From Ktedonobacter sp. SOSP1-85 (GTDB lineage: Bacteria; Chloroflexota; Ktedonobacteria; Ktedonobacterales; Ktedonobacteraceae), in contig NZ_BNJI01000003.1 of the NCBI RefSeq assembly GCF_016587415.1, positions 1,550,001 to 1,614,000 on the forward strand: DNA of 64,000 nucleotides. Direction: 5' to 3'. A program made the position numbers and the translations under genes. The notes beneath the pieces were generated by a model. That model made no database searches. It was not told the DNA's origin and saw only the letters and a list, made by a program, of their open reading frames with translations. Below are positions 51,495-59,814 of the stretch, piece by piece. Each line of letters begins with the position of its first letter. The first letter of the stretch is position 1.

Positions 51495-53230
51495 TGCAGA
51501 ACCTCCTCATGGGCGGCGTGTAGCAGATGTGAGAAGTAGGAGTCCGAATCGGAGGCGAGCTGAAGACGGGAGCCATACTCGCGGATACCTCCATCGTCGA
51601 GCACCATGATGCTATCGGCCCGCTGAACCGTACTCAGGCGATGCGCGATAATAATCGCCGTTCGCCCCTGGAGCAGGGTATCAATGGCGCGCTCCAGAAG
51701 CCGCTCAGTAGCTGGATCGAGGCGCGAGGAGGCTTCGTCCAGGATAATGACGGCGGGATCTTTGAGGAAGACACGCGCAAAGGCCAGGAGCTGAGCCTCA
51801 CCGGCGGATAGGCCACCTCCGTTTGTCGCCAGAATCGTGTCCAGGCCGTCCTCCAGCTCATCATACCAGTCGCGGAGTCCGAGTGTCTCTAGAGCCTGGA
51901 GGATGCGCTGGTCATCGATACTCTGGTCGAAGAAGGTCAGGTTGTCGCGGACGCTGGCATGAAAGAGCTGTACATCCTGCGTGACCATGCCGATCATATC
52001 GCGCAGGTCGGCTCTCCTGGCGGCGCGCAGCTCCTGGCCGCCCAGGCGGATTGTTCCCTTGACCGGGTCATAGAGGCGGAAAAGGAGGCGGGTAATAGTC
52101 GTTTTGCCGCTGCCCGTTCGCCCCAGCAGCCCCAGCACCTCTCCGGCCTCGATATGGAAGTCCAGGTCGCGCACGACTATGTCTTCCTCGCCGTAGCCGA
52201 AGGAGACATGCTCAAACTCGATGTCGAGCGCACCTTTGGGAAAAGCCACGCCGGGGCCATCCTCAAGCTCGCTCTGCACTTGAAGTAACTCGCGGATGCG
52301 CACAAAGCCAGCGCTGGCCTTCTGGAAGTCATCGAGCTGATCGGTTATGGCCTGAATAGGTTGAAAGATGAGCTGAGTGTAGTAGAAAATCAGAAAGGCC
52401 ATACCCAGCGTCATCTCACCACGCTGGTAGAACCAGGTGATGACCAGGAAGGCGACCATGGTTCCCAGCAGAGAGGTGAGAATAGGCATGGTCCAGACAG
52501 CGACCGACATAACCCTGGCTGAACGCGCGGTACGGAAGCGCTGGCGTGTATAGCTGTAGAGGCGGCGCAAAACGTAACCCTGCGCGCCGCTGGAGCGAAT
52601 ATCCTCTGTTCCATGCAGTCGCTCTTCAAGAAAGCCATATAGTTCGGCGCTGGCCTGGCGAAACGTCTTCCAACGCGTCACCGCGACATTGCGCACGCTA
52701 TTAATCAACAGTAGCGCTACGATAGTGAAAAGGGCGAGCGCAAGCCCTGCGCGCCAATCCTGAAAGAGCATTACGATAAGAACGCCAACGAGCAGCAGCA
52801 GGTTACCCAGCACCTTGATGACAAACTGAGAGAAGAAATTTGCCAGGGCTGTCACATCGCCATCCACGCGCTCGATCAGTTCACCCGGCGTATGCTTTTT
52901 ATGGAAACCCATGTCCAGTGTTACCAGGTGGAGAGCCAGGTCAACGCGTAGTGCGTTGGTCGCTGTCCAGCCTACGCGCTCGCTATAGTAGGTCGCGACA
53001 ATCTTCACTGCCTGTTGTAGGAGCGCGACTACGATAAAGAGCAAGGCGATCCCAAGCACAGGTGTCTGAATGGTGGTCGCAGTAATCGTGTCGATAAAAA
53101 TACGTAGAAGCTGCGGATTGACGAGCTGGAGCGCGATATCGCCGCAAAGCAAGAGCGCCAGTAACACCACCAGGCGCCCTTGTGGAGCAAGGTAGGTTGC
53201 CAGCAGATGGCGATAGTCTTTGAAATGCAT
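51491..53230 (-). CDS. ABC exporter half-transporter, catalytic subunit
   Basis: 579 residues from ATG 53230; the frame is open to 53314 but only this ATG has a GGGA-type site. Six transmembrane helices lie in the first 320 residues. Walker A is LGRTGSGKTT, and Walker B has the full catalytic Glu in VIILDEASSRLD. Its own signature is degenerate (GGLSAGEAQ). Paired with the canonical LSGGQ of the downstream subunit it forms the one active ATP site, the exact complementary asymmetry of heterodimeric exporters. First gene of the two-gene operon. Confidence 0.88.
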   Translation of the reverse strand: MHFKDYRHLLATYLAPQGRLVVLLALLLCGDIALQLVNPQLLRIFIDTITATTIQTPVLGIALLFIVVALLQQAVKIVATYYSERVGWTATNALRVDLALHLVTLDMGFHKKHTPGELIERVDGDVTALANFFSQFVIKVLGNLLLLVGVLIVMLFQDWRAGLALALFTIVALLLINSVRNVAVTRWKTFRQASAELYGFLEERLHGTEDIRSSGAQGYVLRRLYSYTRQRFRTARSARVMSVAVWTMPILTSLLGTMVAFLVITWFYQRGEMTLGMAFLIFYYTQLIFQPIQAITDQLDDFQKASAGFVRIRELLQVQSELEDGPGVAFPKGALDIEFEHVSFGYGEEDIVVRDLDFHIEAGEVLGLLGRTGSGKTTITRLLFRLYDPVKGTIRLGGQELRAARRADLRDMIGMVTQDVQLFHASVRDNLTFFDQSIDDQRILQALETLGLRDWYDELEDGLDTILATNGGGLSAGEAQLLAFARVFLKDPAVIILDEASSRLDPATERLLERAIDTLLQGRTAIIIAHRLSTVQRADSIMVLDDGGIREYGSRLQLASDSDSYFSHLLHAAHEEVLQ

Positions 53231-53829
53231 GATGGTCCCTTCTATTGTGGATGTATGTACCCGGCGAGCGTCCAGTGGTAAAACACTAGAACAAACGAGC
53301 GCAAGACAGGACATAAAAAAACAGCAGCAAAGCTAGAGGATGGGACAGCATCCCGCGGAGCATACAGAGAAGATGTGAGTGGAAAGGAATCGCGGGCGTT
53401 GACCATCCTGCGCCCACGGTCTGTGTAGAGCGTCTATGCGCCTGGAGAAGTACTTCCGTCAAGTGTAGAGGCAGCATAAAAAGGGCAGAGTGAGGCCTTG
53501 GGCAAGTTAAAACTGCCGGTATTACGAGTTGTTGTCAGGTCTGGCAGCCATACCCTAGAAGCCATGAACACGCTCCCTCTGCGGTTACAGTAAACTATCA
53601 ATATATTTAAGCTTTTTAAGTTTACCTCAAGAAAGACCCCAAAGTCAAGGCCTGTAGATGCGGCAAATAGGGCCTTCCCTTCCCCTTGAGCACCGCGGGC
53701 ACGAAAGGGAACTTTTGGCGCGCACAATCCGTCACCTTGAATGGAACAATGGCGTATCGACATGTGACAAAGCATCGCAAGCACCCATATGCAGAGTGCT
53801 TGCTTGTGGGGAAATAGGAGAGTCATGAG
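53231..53829. other. Intergenic region, probable ABC operon promoter
   Basis: No gene is supported; a 130-codon minus frame (53826-53434) lacks a ribosome site and recognisable features. An AT-rich inverted repeat GTAAACT (53590-53596) and AGTTTAC (53619-53625) could be an operator upstream of the ABC genes. Confidence 0.35.
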
Positions 53830-54411
53830 ATGAGAATGAGAAAACCATCATTTAGGCAGGGAGTGCGTGTTAGCATTATCGCCTCATTGCTTGGGCTCTT
53901 TATCCTGGCTATGAGCGGCTGCGGGAGTGCCAGCGGAGGATCTACCAGTGGTAACCCTTCTAGCACCAGTGCCGTCACGCAAACGGTAGCGCCCTCTGCC
54001 TCTGTTACTAGCGCCTCGAAGACTCCAACCGCACTCGCAACCCCGACCACGCCTGGCACAACCGCCATCTTGAATTGTGGTGCGATCAAGATATCGGCAT
54101 TGCCGATTTCAGGAGATGCAAAATCCCGTGATGCGGAAGAATGTTTCTGGCATGCCTATCAACAGTGCCAAGCCGCAATCCTGATAGTGAATTTTACCGG
54201 AATAGATACGCTTACCAGGCATACTGTTACTCTGGGTCCAGGCACACAATCTGGATCTTGCCATGTGACGGAGGTGGTGCAGCATTCAATAATGCCTCAA
54301 CCACTCAAGACGACCGGCAACTATAGCTGTGGCAGTATTAACCGTACATCTCAGGCCATGGTGATAAAGGCTTGCGGCAAAGATGGAGATATCACTATCC
54401 CCTTAACTTAA
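53830..54411 (+). CDS. Lipoprotein of unknown function
   Basis: 193 residues. A basic N-terminus and hydrophobic stretch end in the lipobox-like LAMSGC (Cys31), so it is probably lipid-anchored on the outer face. A Ser/Thr-rich linker (32-80) follows, then a globular domain with six cysteines, suggesting disulfides. It resembles the C-terminal part of the product at 4772-5530 in style but not obviously in sequence. No family is recognised. A 12-bp-stem terminator follows 15 nt after the stop. Confidence 0.65.
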   Translation: MRMRKPSFRQGVRVSIIASLLGLFILAMSGCGSASGGSTSGNPSSTSAVTQTVAPSASVTSASKTPTALATPTTPGTTAILNCGAIKISALPISGDAKSRDAEECFWHAYQQCQAAILIVNFTGIDTLTRHTVTLGPGTQSGSCHVTEVVQHSIMPQPLKTTGNYSCGSINRTSQAMVIKACGKDGDITIPLT

Positions 54412-54426
54412 GTCGCAGTAGATGCG

Positions 54427-54459
54427 CCAGGCTGGAAGATCAACGCCCTTCCAGCCTGG
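54427..54459 (+). terminator. Hairpin terminator
   Basis: CCAGGCTGGAAG (54427-54438) and CTTCCAGCCTGG (54448-54459) form a perfect 12-bp stem, 9-nt loop, followed by a T/C-rich stretch. The rest of the gap to 54793 shows no gene. Confidence 0.75.
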
Positions 54460-54792
54460 TGCTCTTCTCTATGAGTAGTCTTATAAGGCTTTGTCTTATG
54501 GAAGATGAGAGGAGAATTAGCAAGGCCGTCTAGTGGTCTAGATGACTTGACAATGAAACGAAAAGCAGATACAGTTACTATTAGGTTTTCTCATTTGGGT
54601 GTACGCGCATATCCCGTAAGAATCCGTCCACTATACGTTATGCTTCAGGGATGTATGCAGCATAATATACGGTCTTCTAGACCATCGGACGTAAGGTTTA
54701 CAAGCAGGCGCCGCGCGTACGAATGTGCCCTGGTGAGTTTTTGCTAGTGCTTTTTATATTGGCAAAGCGTTTTTATGCGGGAGGGAAACCCA

Positions 54793-56649
54793 ATGAAGCG
54801 TCGTGCACCAACCCGATTCCTCGCAGTGGCCTGTATCGTGTTTACCCTGGTTATGTCCTTTGTCGTCACACACGCTGCCCAGGCCCAGTTCTCCCCTACG
54901 AAGGCTCAGGCCGCCACTCTGGCCTCGAACAACAAGATCAATGCCGCCTATTTTACCCAATGGGGCATCTACCAGCGTAACTACAACGTCAAAAATATCG
55001 TGACGAGTGGTACGGCCTCAAAGTTGAATGCCTTGATGTATGCCTTTGCGAACATCAACAGTAGCTATCAATGTTATTCAGGCGATACCTATGCCGATTA
55101 TCAGAAGACCTTTACCGCTGACCAGGCGGTGAATGGGGTCGCCGATACCTGGAACCAGCCCCTGGCGGGCAACTTTAATCAGCTCAAGGAGCTCAAGGCA
55201 CTCTATCCCAACATCAAGATCTTTATCTCTATCGGTGGCTGGACCTGGTCCACTAATTTCTCTGCCGCCGCCTCGCCACAAAACGTCTCTGCGTTTGTAC
55301 ACTCGTGCATTGATCAGTATATCCTGGGCAACCAGGCTGGCCCGGGAACGATGGCGGGTATCTTTGACGGTATCGACATTGACTGGGAATATCCTAATAA
55401 TCCAGGGAATGGGAATCCCTATGGTCCCCAGGATACGCAGAACTATACCAATCTGCTCAAGGAGTTTCGCACCCAACTGGACCAGGCTGGCGCTCAGGCA
55501 GGAAAGCATTACCTGCTGACAGTTGCCGCCCCTGCTGGCCAGGACAAGTATCAGAATATTCAGCTCAACCAGATTGGTCAGTATCTGGATTGGGTTGACC
55601 TCATGACCTATGATATGCATGGAGCATGGAACGCGACTGGTCCAACCGATTTCAATGCGCCTCTCTATGCTGATTCCGCCGATCCATCGGCTCCGCCCGC
55701 CAACTCGTACAGCATTGATCATGCCGTAACAGACTATCTCGCGGCAGGTGTTCCGGCCAGCAAGCTTGTGGTGGGCATGCCTATCTATGGGCGTGGCTGG
55801 ACGAATGTTCCCAATGTCAACAACGGCCTCTACCAGAGCAGTTCGTCGATGCAGGCGGCTCCAGGTACCTATGAGGCGGGTATCGAGGACTACAAAGTGC
55901 TCAAGAACCTGACGGGGTATACCAGCTACCGCAACCCGGTGACCCAGGTTAACTGGGTGTACAATGGCACAACCTTCTGGAGCTATGACGACCTCACTAC
56001 CGTCGCGACCAAGACGAATTATATCAATAGCAAGGGTCTGGGCGGTGCCTTCTCCTGGTCGCTGGATGGCGATGATGCCTCGGGGAGTTTTGTGAATGCC
56101 GTCTATAGTGGCCTGGGGAACTCTGGCGGCGGTAGCACGCCCACGCCGACCAATACACCGACGAAGACGCCAACTCCAAGCCCAACCAACACGCCAACGC
56201 CAACGCCAACTAATACACCTACTCCAACACCGACGAACACGCCAACGCCAACGCCAACGCCAATGCCAGGTAATCTGGTAACCAATCCCGGTTTCGAGAG
56301 TGGCACCCTCTCTGGCTGGAGTTGCGATAGTAACGACAAGGTGGTCTCCTCGCCTGTGCATGGTGGTACTCATGCCTTGCAGGTGACGCCAACCAGTTCG
56401 ACGACGGGCGAGTGCGACCAGACGATCACGGTCCAACCCAATCATACGTACACTCTGTCGGCCTATGTGAATGGCTCCTATGCCTACATAGGTGTTCAGG
56501 GTGGAAGCTCGAATTGGACCAGTAGTAGCAGTTACACCCAACTGAGCGTGACCTTTACGACTGGTGCCTCCCAGACGAGCGCCACCATCTATATCCATGG
56601 ATGGTACGCCCAGGGCAACGTCTACGCCGACGATTTCTCATTGCAATAG
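54793..56649 (+). CDS. Secreted chitinase, GH18 with C-terminal carbohydrate-binding module
   Basis: 618 residues from ATG 54793 behind GGGAGGG. The signal peptide ends near AAQAQ (about residue 32). A GH18 barrel spans about 48-455, with SIGGW at 146-150 and FDGIDIDWE at 191-199, Glu199 being the acid. A Pro/Thr linker of about 45 residues follows, encoded by a simple 6- to 12-bp repeat. The final 115 residues form a CBM4/9-like beta-sandwich (NPGFESGTLSGW). It hydrolyses chitin of fungi or insects outside the cell. The 506-residue antisense frame is a shadow. Confidence 0.92.
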   Translation: MKRRAPTRFLAVACIVFTLVMSFVVTHAAQAQFSPTKAQAATLASNNKINAAYFTQWGIYQRNYNVKNIVTSGTASKLNALMYAFANINSSYQCYSGDTYADYQKTFTADQAVNGVADTWNQPLAGNFNQLKELKALYPNIKIFISIGGWTWSTNFSAAASPQNVSAFVHSCIDQYILGNQAGPGTMAGIFDGIDIDWEYPNNPGNGNPYGPQDTQNYTNLLKEFRTQLDQAGAQAGKHYLLTVAAPAGQDKYQNIQLNQIGQYLDWVDLMTYDMHGAWNATGPTDFNAPLYADSADPSAPPANSYSIDHAVTDYLAAGVPASKLVVGMPIYGRGWTNVPNVNNGLYQSSSSMQAAPGTYEAGIEDYKVLKNLTGYTSYRNPVTQVNWVYNGTTFWSYDDLTTVATKTNYINSKGLGGAFSWSLDGDDASGSFVNAVYSGLGNSGGGSTPTPTNTPTKTPTPSPTNTPTPTPTNTPTPTPTNTPTPTPTPMPGNLVTNPGFESGTLSGWSCDSNDKVVSSPVHGGTHALQVTPTSSTTGECDQTITVQPNHTYTLSAYVNGSYAYIGVQGGSSNWTSSSSYTQLSVTFTTGASQTSATIYIHGWYAQGNVYADDFSLQ

Positions 56650-56653
56650 ATTA

Positions 56654-56695
56654 CATATATGTAGGGTTCGTGCAAGCATGGACCCTACATATATG
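56654..56695. repeat. REP-like palindrome, serving as chitinase terminator
   Basis: 20-nt arms (56654-56673 with 56676-56695) pair around AA with two G-T wobbles. The core (GTAGGG...GCATGGACCCTAC) is the same family as at 3160-3256. The wobble-type differences keep the RNA stem intact. Confidence 0.75.
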
Positions 56696-56723
56696 CGTTA
56701 ATCCCTGCGTAAGTTACTTCGGA

Positions 56724-56779
56724 AAATGGGTGTGGTGCGTGTGGACGGCTGCAGCCGTCCACACGCACCACACCCATTT
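56724..56779. terminator. 56-nt perfect palindrome
   Basis: 56724-56751 and 56752-56779 are exact reverse complements with no loop bases between them. It lies 38 nt beyond the minus-strand gene ending at 56818 and ends in AAAT/ATTT, as a terminator would. Confidence 0.8.
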
Positions 56780-56817
56780 ACTGGCGAGCGCCTCAGGCGC
56801 GAGAAGTCACGCCAAAG

Positions 56818-57957
56818 TTAGTTTCCATAGGTGATGACCATGGGTGGTGGGTTGAGTGACAGGATATCTTTGGGGGGCATGATGCCTGTCTTGGCCTCAA
56901 TTTTATAGAAGATTTTAAAGCCGCCATAGCGGAAGTTATGGTAGTGCTGCATGTCGTTGCCGACCCACTCGTTATACTGTTGCCTCTTCTCCTCTTTGTC
57001 TCCGGGAAAGCCACCGACGCTATCGACATGAATCACCATGTCAACTAGAGGGCTGGAGTGCAGGTTGCGCTTATCGGCGATCTCCGCCTCTCCGGCGTCG
57101 TAGGGATTACTCGCGCTCTCGCCATCCCCGCGATACTGGTGGATGATGAGGATCTTTCGCGGGATGTGATACTTCAGGGGAAGCGCGGCGACGGCGTCGA
57201 TAATTGGATTCAGGTCGCTGGACCGCACATTGCTTAGATTTGTGCCCGGAATACCATCGTGGCGAGGAAACATCCATTCTGGGTCAATTGCCATATGTAC
57301 AAAGGGATATTGTGCCAGGTAGGGTAGGAAGGACGAGACCTCCTTCATGACGGGAGCCTGGCCGATGTTTAGATCGAGAAATAAGAGCAGGTTATTGCGC
57401 TGACAGAAATCGACGTATGTACGTAAGGTGTCGTCGTCGACGTGATGACTATAGGTGTTATCGGGGCCTGGATAGGAATCGGGCACGCTCACGACGAGAT
57501 CAATTCCTAGCTGTACGGGATGAGCCGGGTCTAGCTGCTCATAGACTGCTCCCTGTTGCTTTAGATGGTTGAGCATGTCCTGGTTAACTACATAAGCAGG
57601 ACCGGTCGGCTCGGCGCCTGGTACAGCATAGAAGGCTACCACACGATGGGTAGGCAATACCGCTCCCACACTGGGATCAAAGGGGATGGGAGTGGGAGTG
57701 GGACCTGGCTTCGAGACGGTATGCGTCGCTTCCGCATGAGGAGAGGATGATGAATCCTTGCCTACCAGTAAATAATCTTGCCATAGAGGTAGAGTGACGA
57801 GCGCGACGAGGACCGCCAGGATACCAGCGAGCGTAATTCCAATCGGTAGGTATCTGTTACGGCGGGCAGGTTTTGGCGGTGCTTCTGGTAAAATTAATGT
57901 GGTCTGTTCAACTTCTGGTTGCTTGACTTCAGGCTGTTCAAGTGATGCTTGATCCAT
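56818..57957 (-). CDS. Membrane-anchored extracytoplasmic protein, possible TIM-barrel enzyme
   Basis: 379 residues. A cytoplasmic Pro/Glu-rich tail (1-35) precedes one transmembrane helix (about 37-60), then a Ser/Pro/Thr linker to about 95. The large outer domain has alternating strand-helix motifs (HRVVAFYAVPG, GIDLVVSVPD, LLLFLDLNIG, FVHMAIDPEW, KILIIHQY) as in (beta/alpha)8 barrels, with DPEW and acidic strand ends. It may be a glycan-active enzyme like its neighbours, but I recognise no family. It heads the minus-strand unit next to the chitinase. Confidence 0.6.
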   Translation of the reverse strand: MDQASLEQPEVKQPEVEQTTLILPEAPPKPARRNRYLPIGITLAGILAVLVALVTLPLWQDYLLVGKDSSSSPHAEATHTVSKPGPTPTPIPFDPSVGAVLPTHRVVAFYAVPGAEPTGPAYVVNQDMLNHLKQQGAVYEQLDPAHPVQLGIDLVVSVPDSYPGPDNTYSHHVDDDTLRTYVDFCQRNNLLLFLDLNIGQAPVMKEVSSFLPYLAQYPFVHMAIDPEWMFPRHDGIPGTNLSNVRSSDLNPIIDAVAALPLKYHIPRKILIIHQYRGDGESASNPYDAGEAEIADKRNLHSSPLVDMVIHVDSVGGFPGDKEEKRQQYNEWVGNDMQHYHNFRYGGFKIFYKIEAKTGIMPPKDILSLNPPPMVITYGN

Positions 57958-58072
57958 TGCTATCTCAATCCTTTATAAGGAACTGTTGTGGTTAAATAAT
58001 AATTGCCCCCCTTATATTGAACAATGTTTGCGTACATGATTTCATCTCACCTGGTACTTTTTTCGCCAAGCG

Positions 58073-58141
58073 GTGTTTACGAAATACAAGGGAGGTGCAG
58101 GAGGGAAACCCTCCTGCACCTCCCTTGTATTTCGTAAACAC
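58073..58141. terminator. Long perfect hairpin terminator (33-bp stem)
   Basis: 58073-58105 and 58109-58141 pair perfectly around AAA. It lies 5 nt beyond the stop of the GH4 gene and upstream of the next minus-strand gene. Confidence 0.8.
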
Positions 58142-58145
58142 ATCC

Positions 58146-59693
58146 TTAACGGGTCATATTACCTTTGTCGGCGGCCCCGGCGTTGGCGCGGGCTGCTTCG
58201 CGGTGTTGTGCCATCTCCTCCACTGTACGCGTGTGTAGGCGTGCCGCGCCCTGTGTCTCATGTAGGTGAACGCGCTTCCCGGAGTGTTCAAGCTCCGCGA
58301 GCCGCTGTTGTGCCTGGGGAATAGCTTCTTGATACTGGGGAAGCCACCTGGCCTGGGCGACCAGCATCTCATCGGTCATCTGCCAGACTTCTTCAGGATT
58401 GCAGACCGCGCCCACCAATGGATCATGCAGCATGGCCTGTTTGAGCAAGGTCACATCGCCATGTACAGCGGCCTGCATCCCCATTTCCTGCACACGCACA
58501 CTGACCGAGCAGGTTGCCGCGCAGGCTAGGGGCAGGTCGCCGATGACAGGCATATGGATGCCAGTTTTATCCACATAGCCAGGGATTTCAATGGTGCAGC
58601 CATCTGGTAAGTTGGTGATGTGGTGCTGATTAGGGATGTTGAAGTGACCACGATAGATGCGCCCGGTCTCCAGGGCTTCAATGATGTATGAGCCATGCTC
58701 CTCGCTGCGTTTATCTGGCGTGAAGATGGCGGGTGGCTCCTGCATCCAGTTGGGGAAGTCGGTCTCGAACCAGTTGCGCCCCTCGGTGCAGACGCGTAAG
58801 TAGCCGCCAGTCTCGCCATTGATCCAGCTTGAGAGGTCAATCCACTGCTCGATCTCCTCGGGGCGCTTGCGATACCAGGGTAGATACTCGCTCAGGTGTC
58901 CATTGGACTCTGTGCTATAGTAGCCGAAGCGGCGCAGGACATCGATACGCACCTTCTCTGTGGTCGGAAAGGTTGGATGCTGCTCAAACAGTTCCAGTAG
59001 TTGCGGCAGCATATCGCGCCCGCGCCACTGGACCTTGATAAACCAGGTCTGGTGGTTGATGCCTGCGGCGATGACCTCTACGTCACGTCGATGGAGTTTT
59101 GCCTCTGGATCCAGCAAGCCTTCGCGTTTGGCCCACTGCTCGATAACACTGGTGATCTGCCAGTGCGCGCCCTGCACGCCATGACAGAGACCAATCGTGG
59201 GCACGCCGCCATAGGTGTTACACGCCCAGACATTCATTGCCATTGGATTGGCATAGTTGAGGAGGATCGCTCCTGGTTTGGCTACTTCGCGGATATCTTT
59301 GCAGAAATCTAGTAGCGCGGGAATGGTGCGCTGGGCATACATGATGCCACCGGCACAGATTGTATCACCCACGCATTGATCGACCCCATACTTCAAAGGG
59401 ATATCAATATCGGTCTGGAAAGCCTCCAGTCCACCCTGGCGAATGGTACAGAGTACATAATCGGCATCTGCCAGGGCCTGGCGGCGATCAAGGGTGGGTT
59501 GAATGGTCGCGGGTAGTTTGTTGGCTTCAATATCGCGCTGGCACAGCTTTGTGACCATATCCAGGTTATGCTGGGAAATATCGGTAAAGGCAAAGGTGGT
59601 ATCAGCCAGTTCGGGTACGGTCAAGATATCGCGGACCAGCGTCCGAGTGAAGCCAATGGAACCAGCTCCAATGATGGCGACTTTGATTGGCAT
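58146..59693 (-). CDS. melA: Alpha-galactosidase-type GH4 enzyme
   Basis: 515 residues from ATG 59693, with GAAAGGA upstream; upstream in-frame ATGs are less well placed. NAD motif AIIGAGSIGFTR is at the N-terminus. LLNYANPMAMN, GLCHGVQG (metal-binding Cys and His) and AGINHQTWF are typical MelA signatures. GH4 enzymes use NAD and Mn2+ in an oxidation/elimination mechanism on alpha-galactosides. It is cytoplasmic. The order GH31-GH42-GH4 on one strand suggests degradation of galactosylated oligosaccharides such as those of xyloglucan or galactomannan. Confidence 0.85.
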   Translation of the reverse strand: MPIKVAIIGAGSIGFTRTLVRDILTVPELADTTFAFTDISQHNLDMVTKLCQRDIEANKLPATIQPTLDRRQALADADYVLCTIRQGGLEAFQTDIDIPLKYGVDQCVGDTICAGGIMYAQRTIPALLDFCKDIREVAKPGAILLNYANPMAMNVWACNTYGGVPTIGLCHGVQGAHWQITSVIEQWAKREGLLDPEAKLHRRDVEVIAAGINHQTWFIKVQWRGRDMLPQLLELFEQHPTFPTTEKVRIDVLRRFGYYSTESNGHLSEYLPWYRKRPEEIEQWIDLSSWINGETGGYLRVCTEGRNWFETDFPNWMQEPPAIFTPDKRSEEHGSYIIEALETGRIYRGHFNIPNQHHITNLPDGCTIEIPGYVDKTGIHMPVIGDLPLACAATCSVSVRVQEMGMQAAVHGDVTLLKQAMLHDPLVGAVCNPEEVWQMTDEMLVAQARWLPQYQEAIPQAQQRLAELEHSGKRVHLHETQGAARLHTRTVEEMAQHREAARANAGAADKGNMTR

Positions 59694-59814
59694 CGCAGGC
59701 ATCCTTTCAGGTAAGTGGTGCTGTATATTGCTATTGTGCTTACTGTAACACGCCATAAGAAGTGCCTTCAAGGTCAGAATGTTCCCTCGTGTCTGGCACT
59801 TCCCGAGAGGCTGC

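Noticed and set aside
56140..56270. Short direct repeats resembling a small array
   Set aside because: These encode the Pro/Thr linker of the chitinase; unit length and in-frame coding rule out CRISPR.
55078..56598. 506-codon frame opposite the chitinase
   Set aside because: The sense frame has a complete GH18 enzyme with signal peptide and binding module; the antisense product is Ile/Arg-rich low-complexity sequence.
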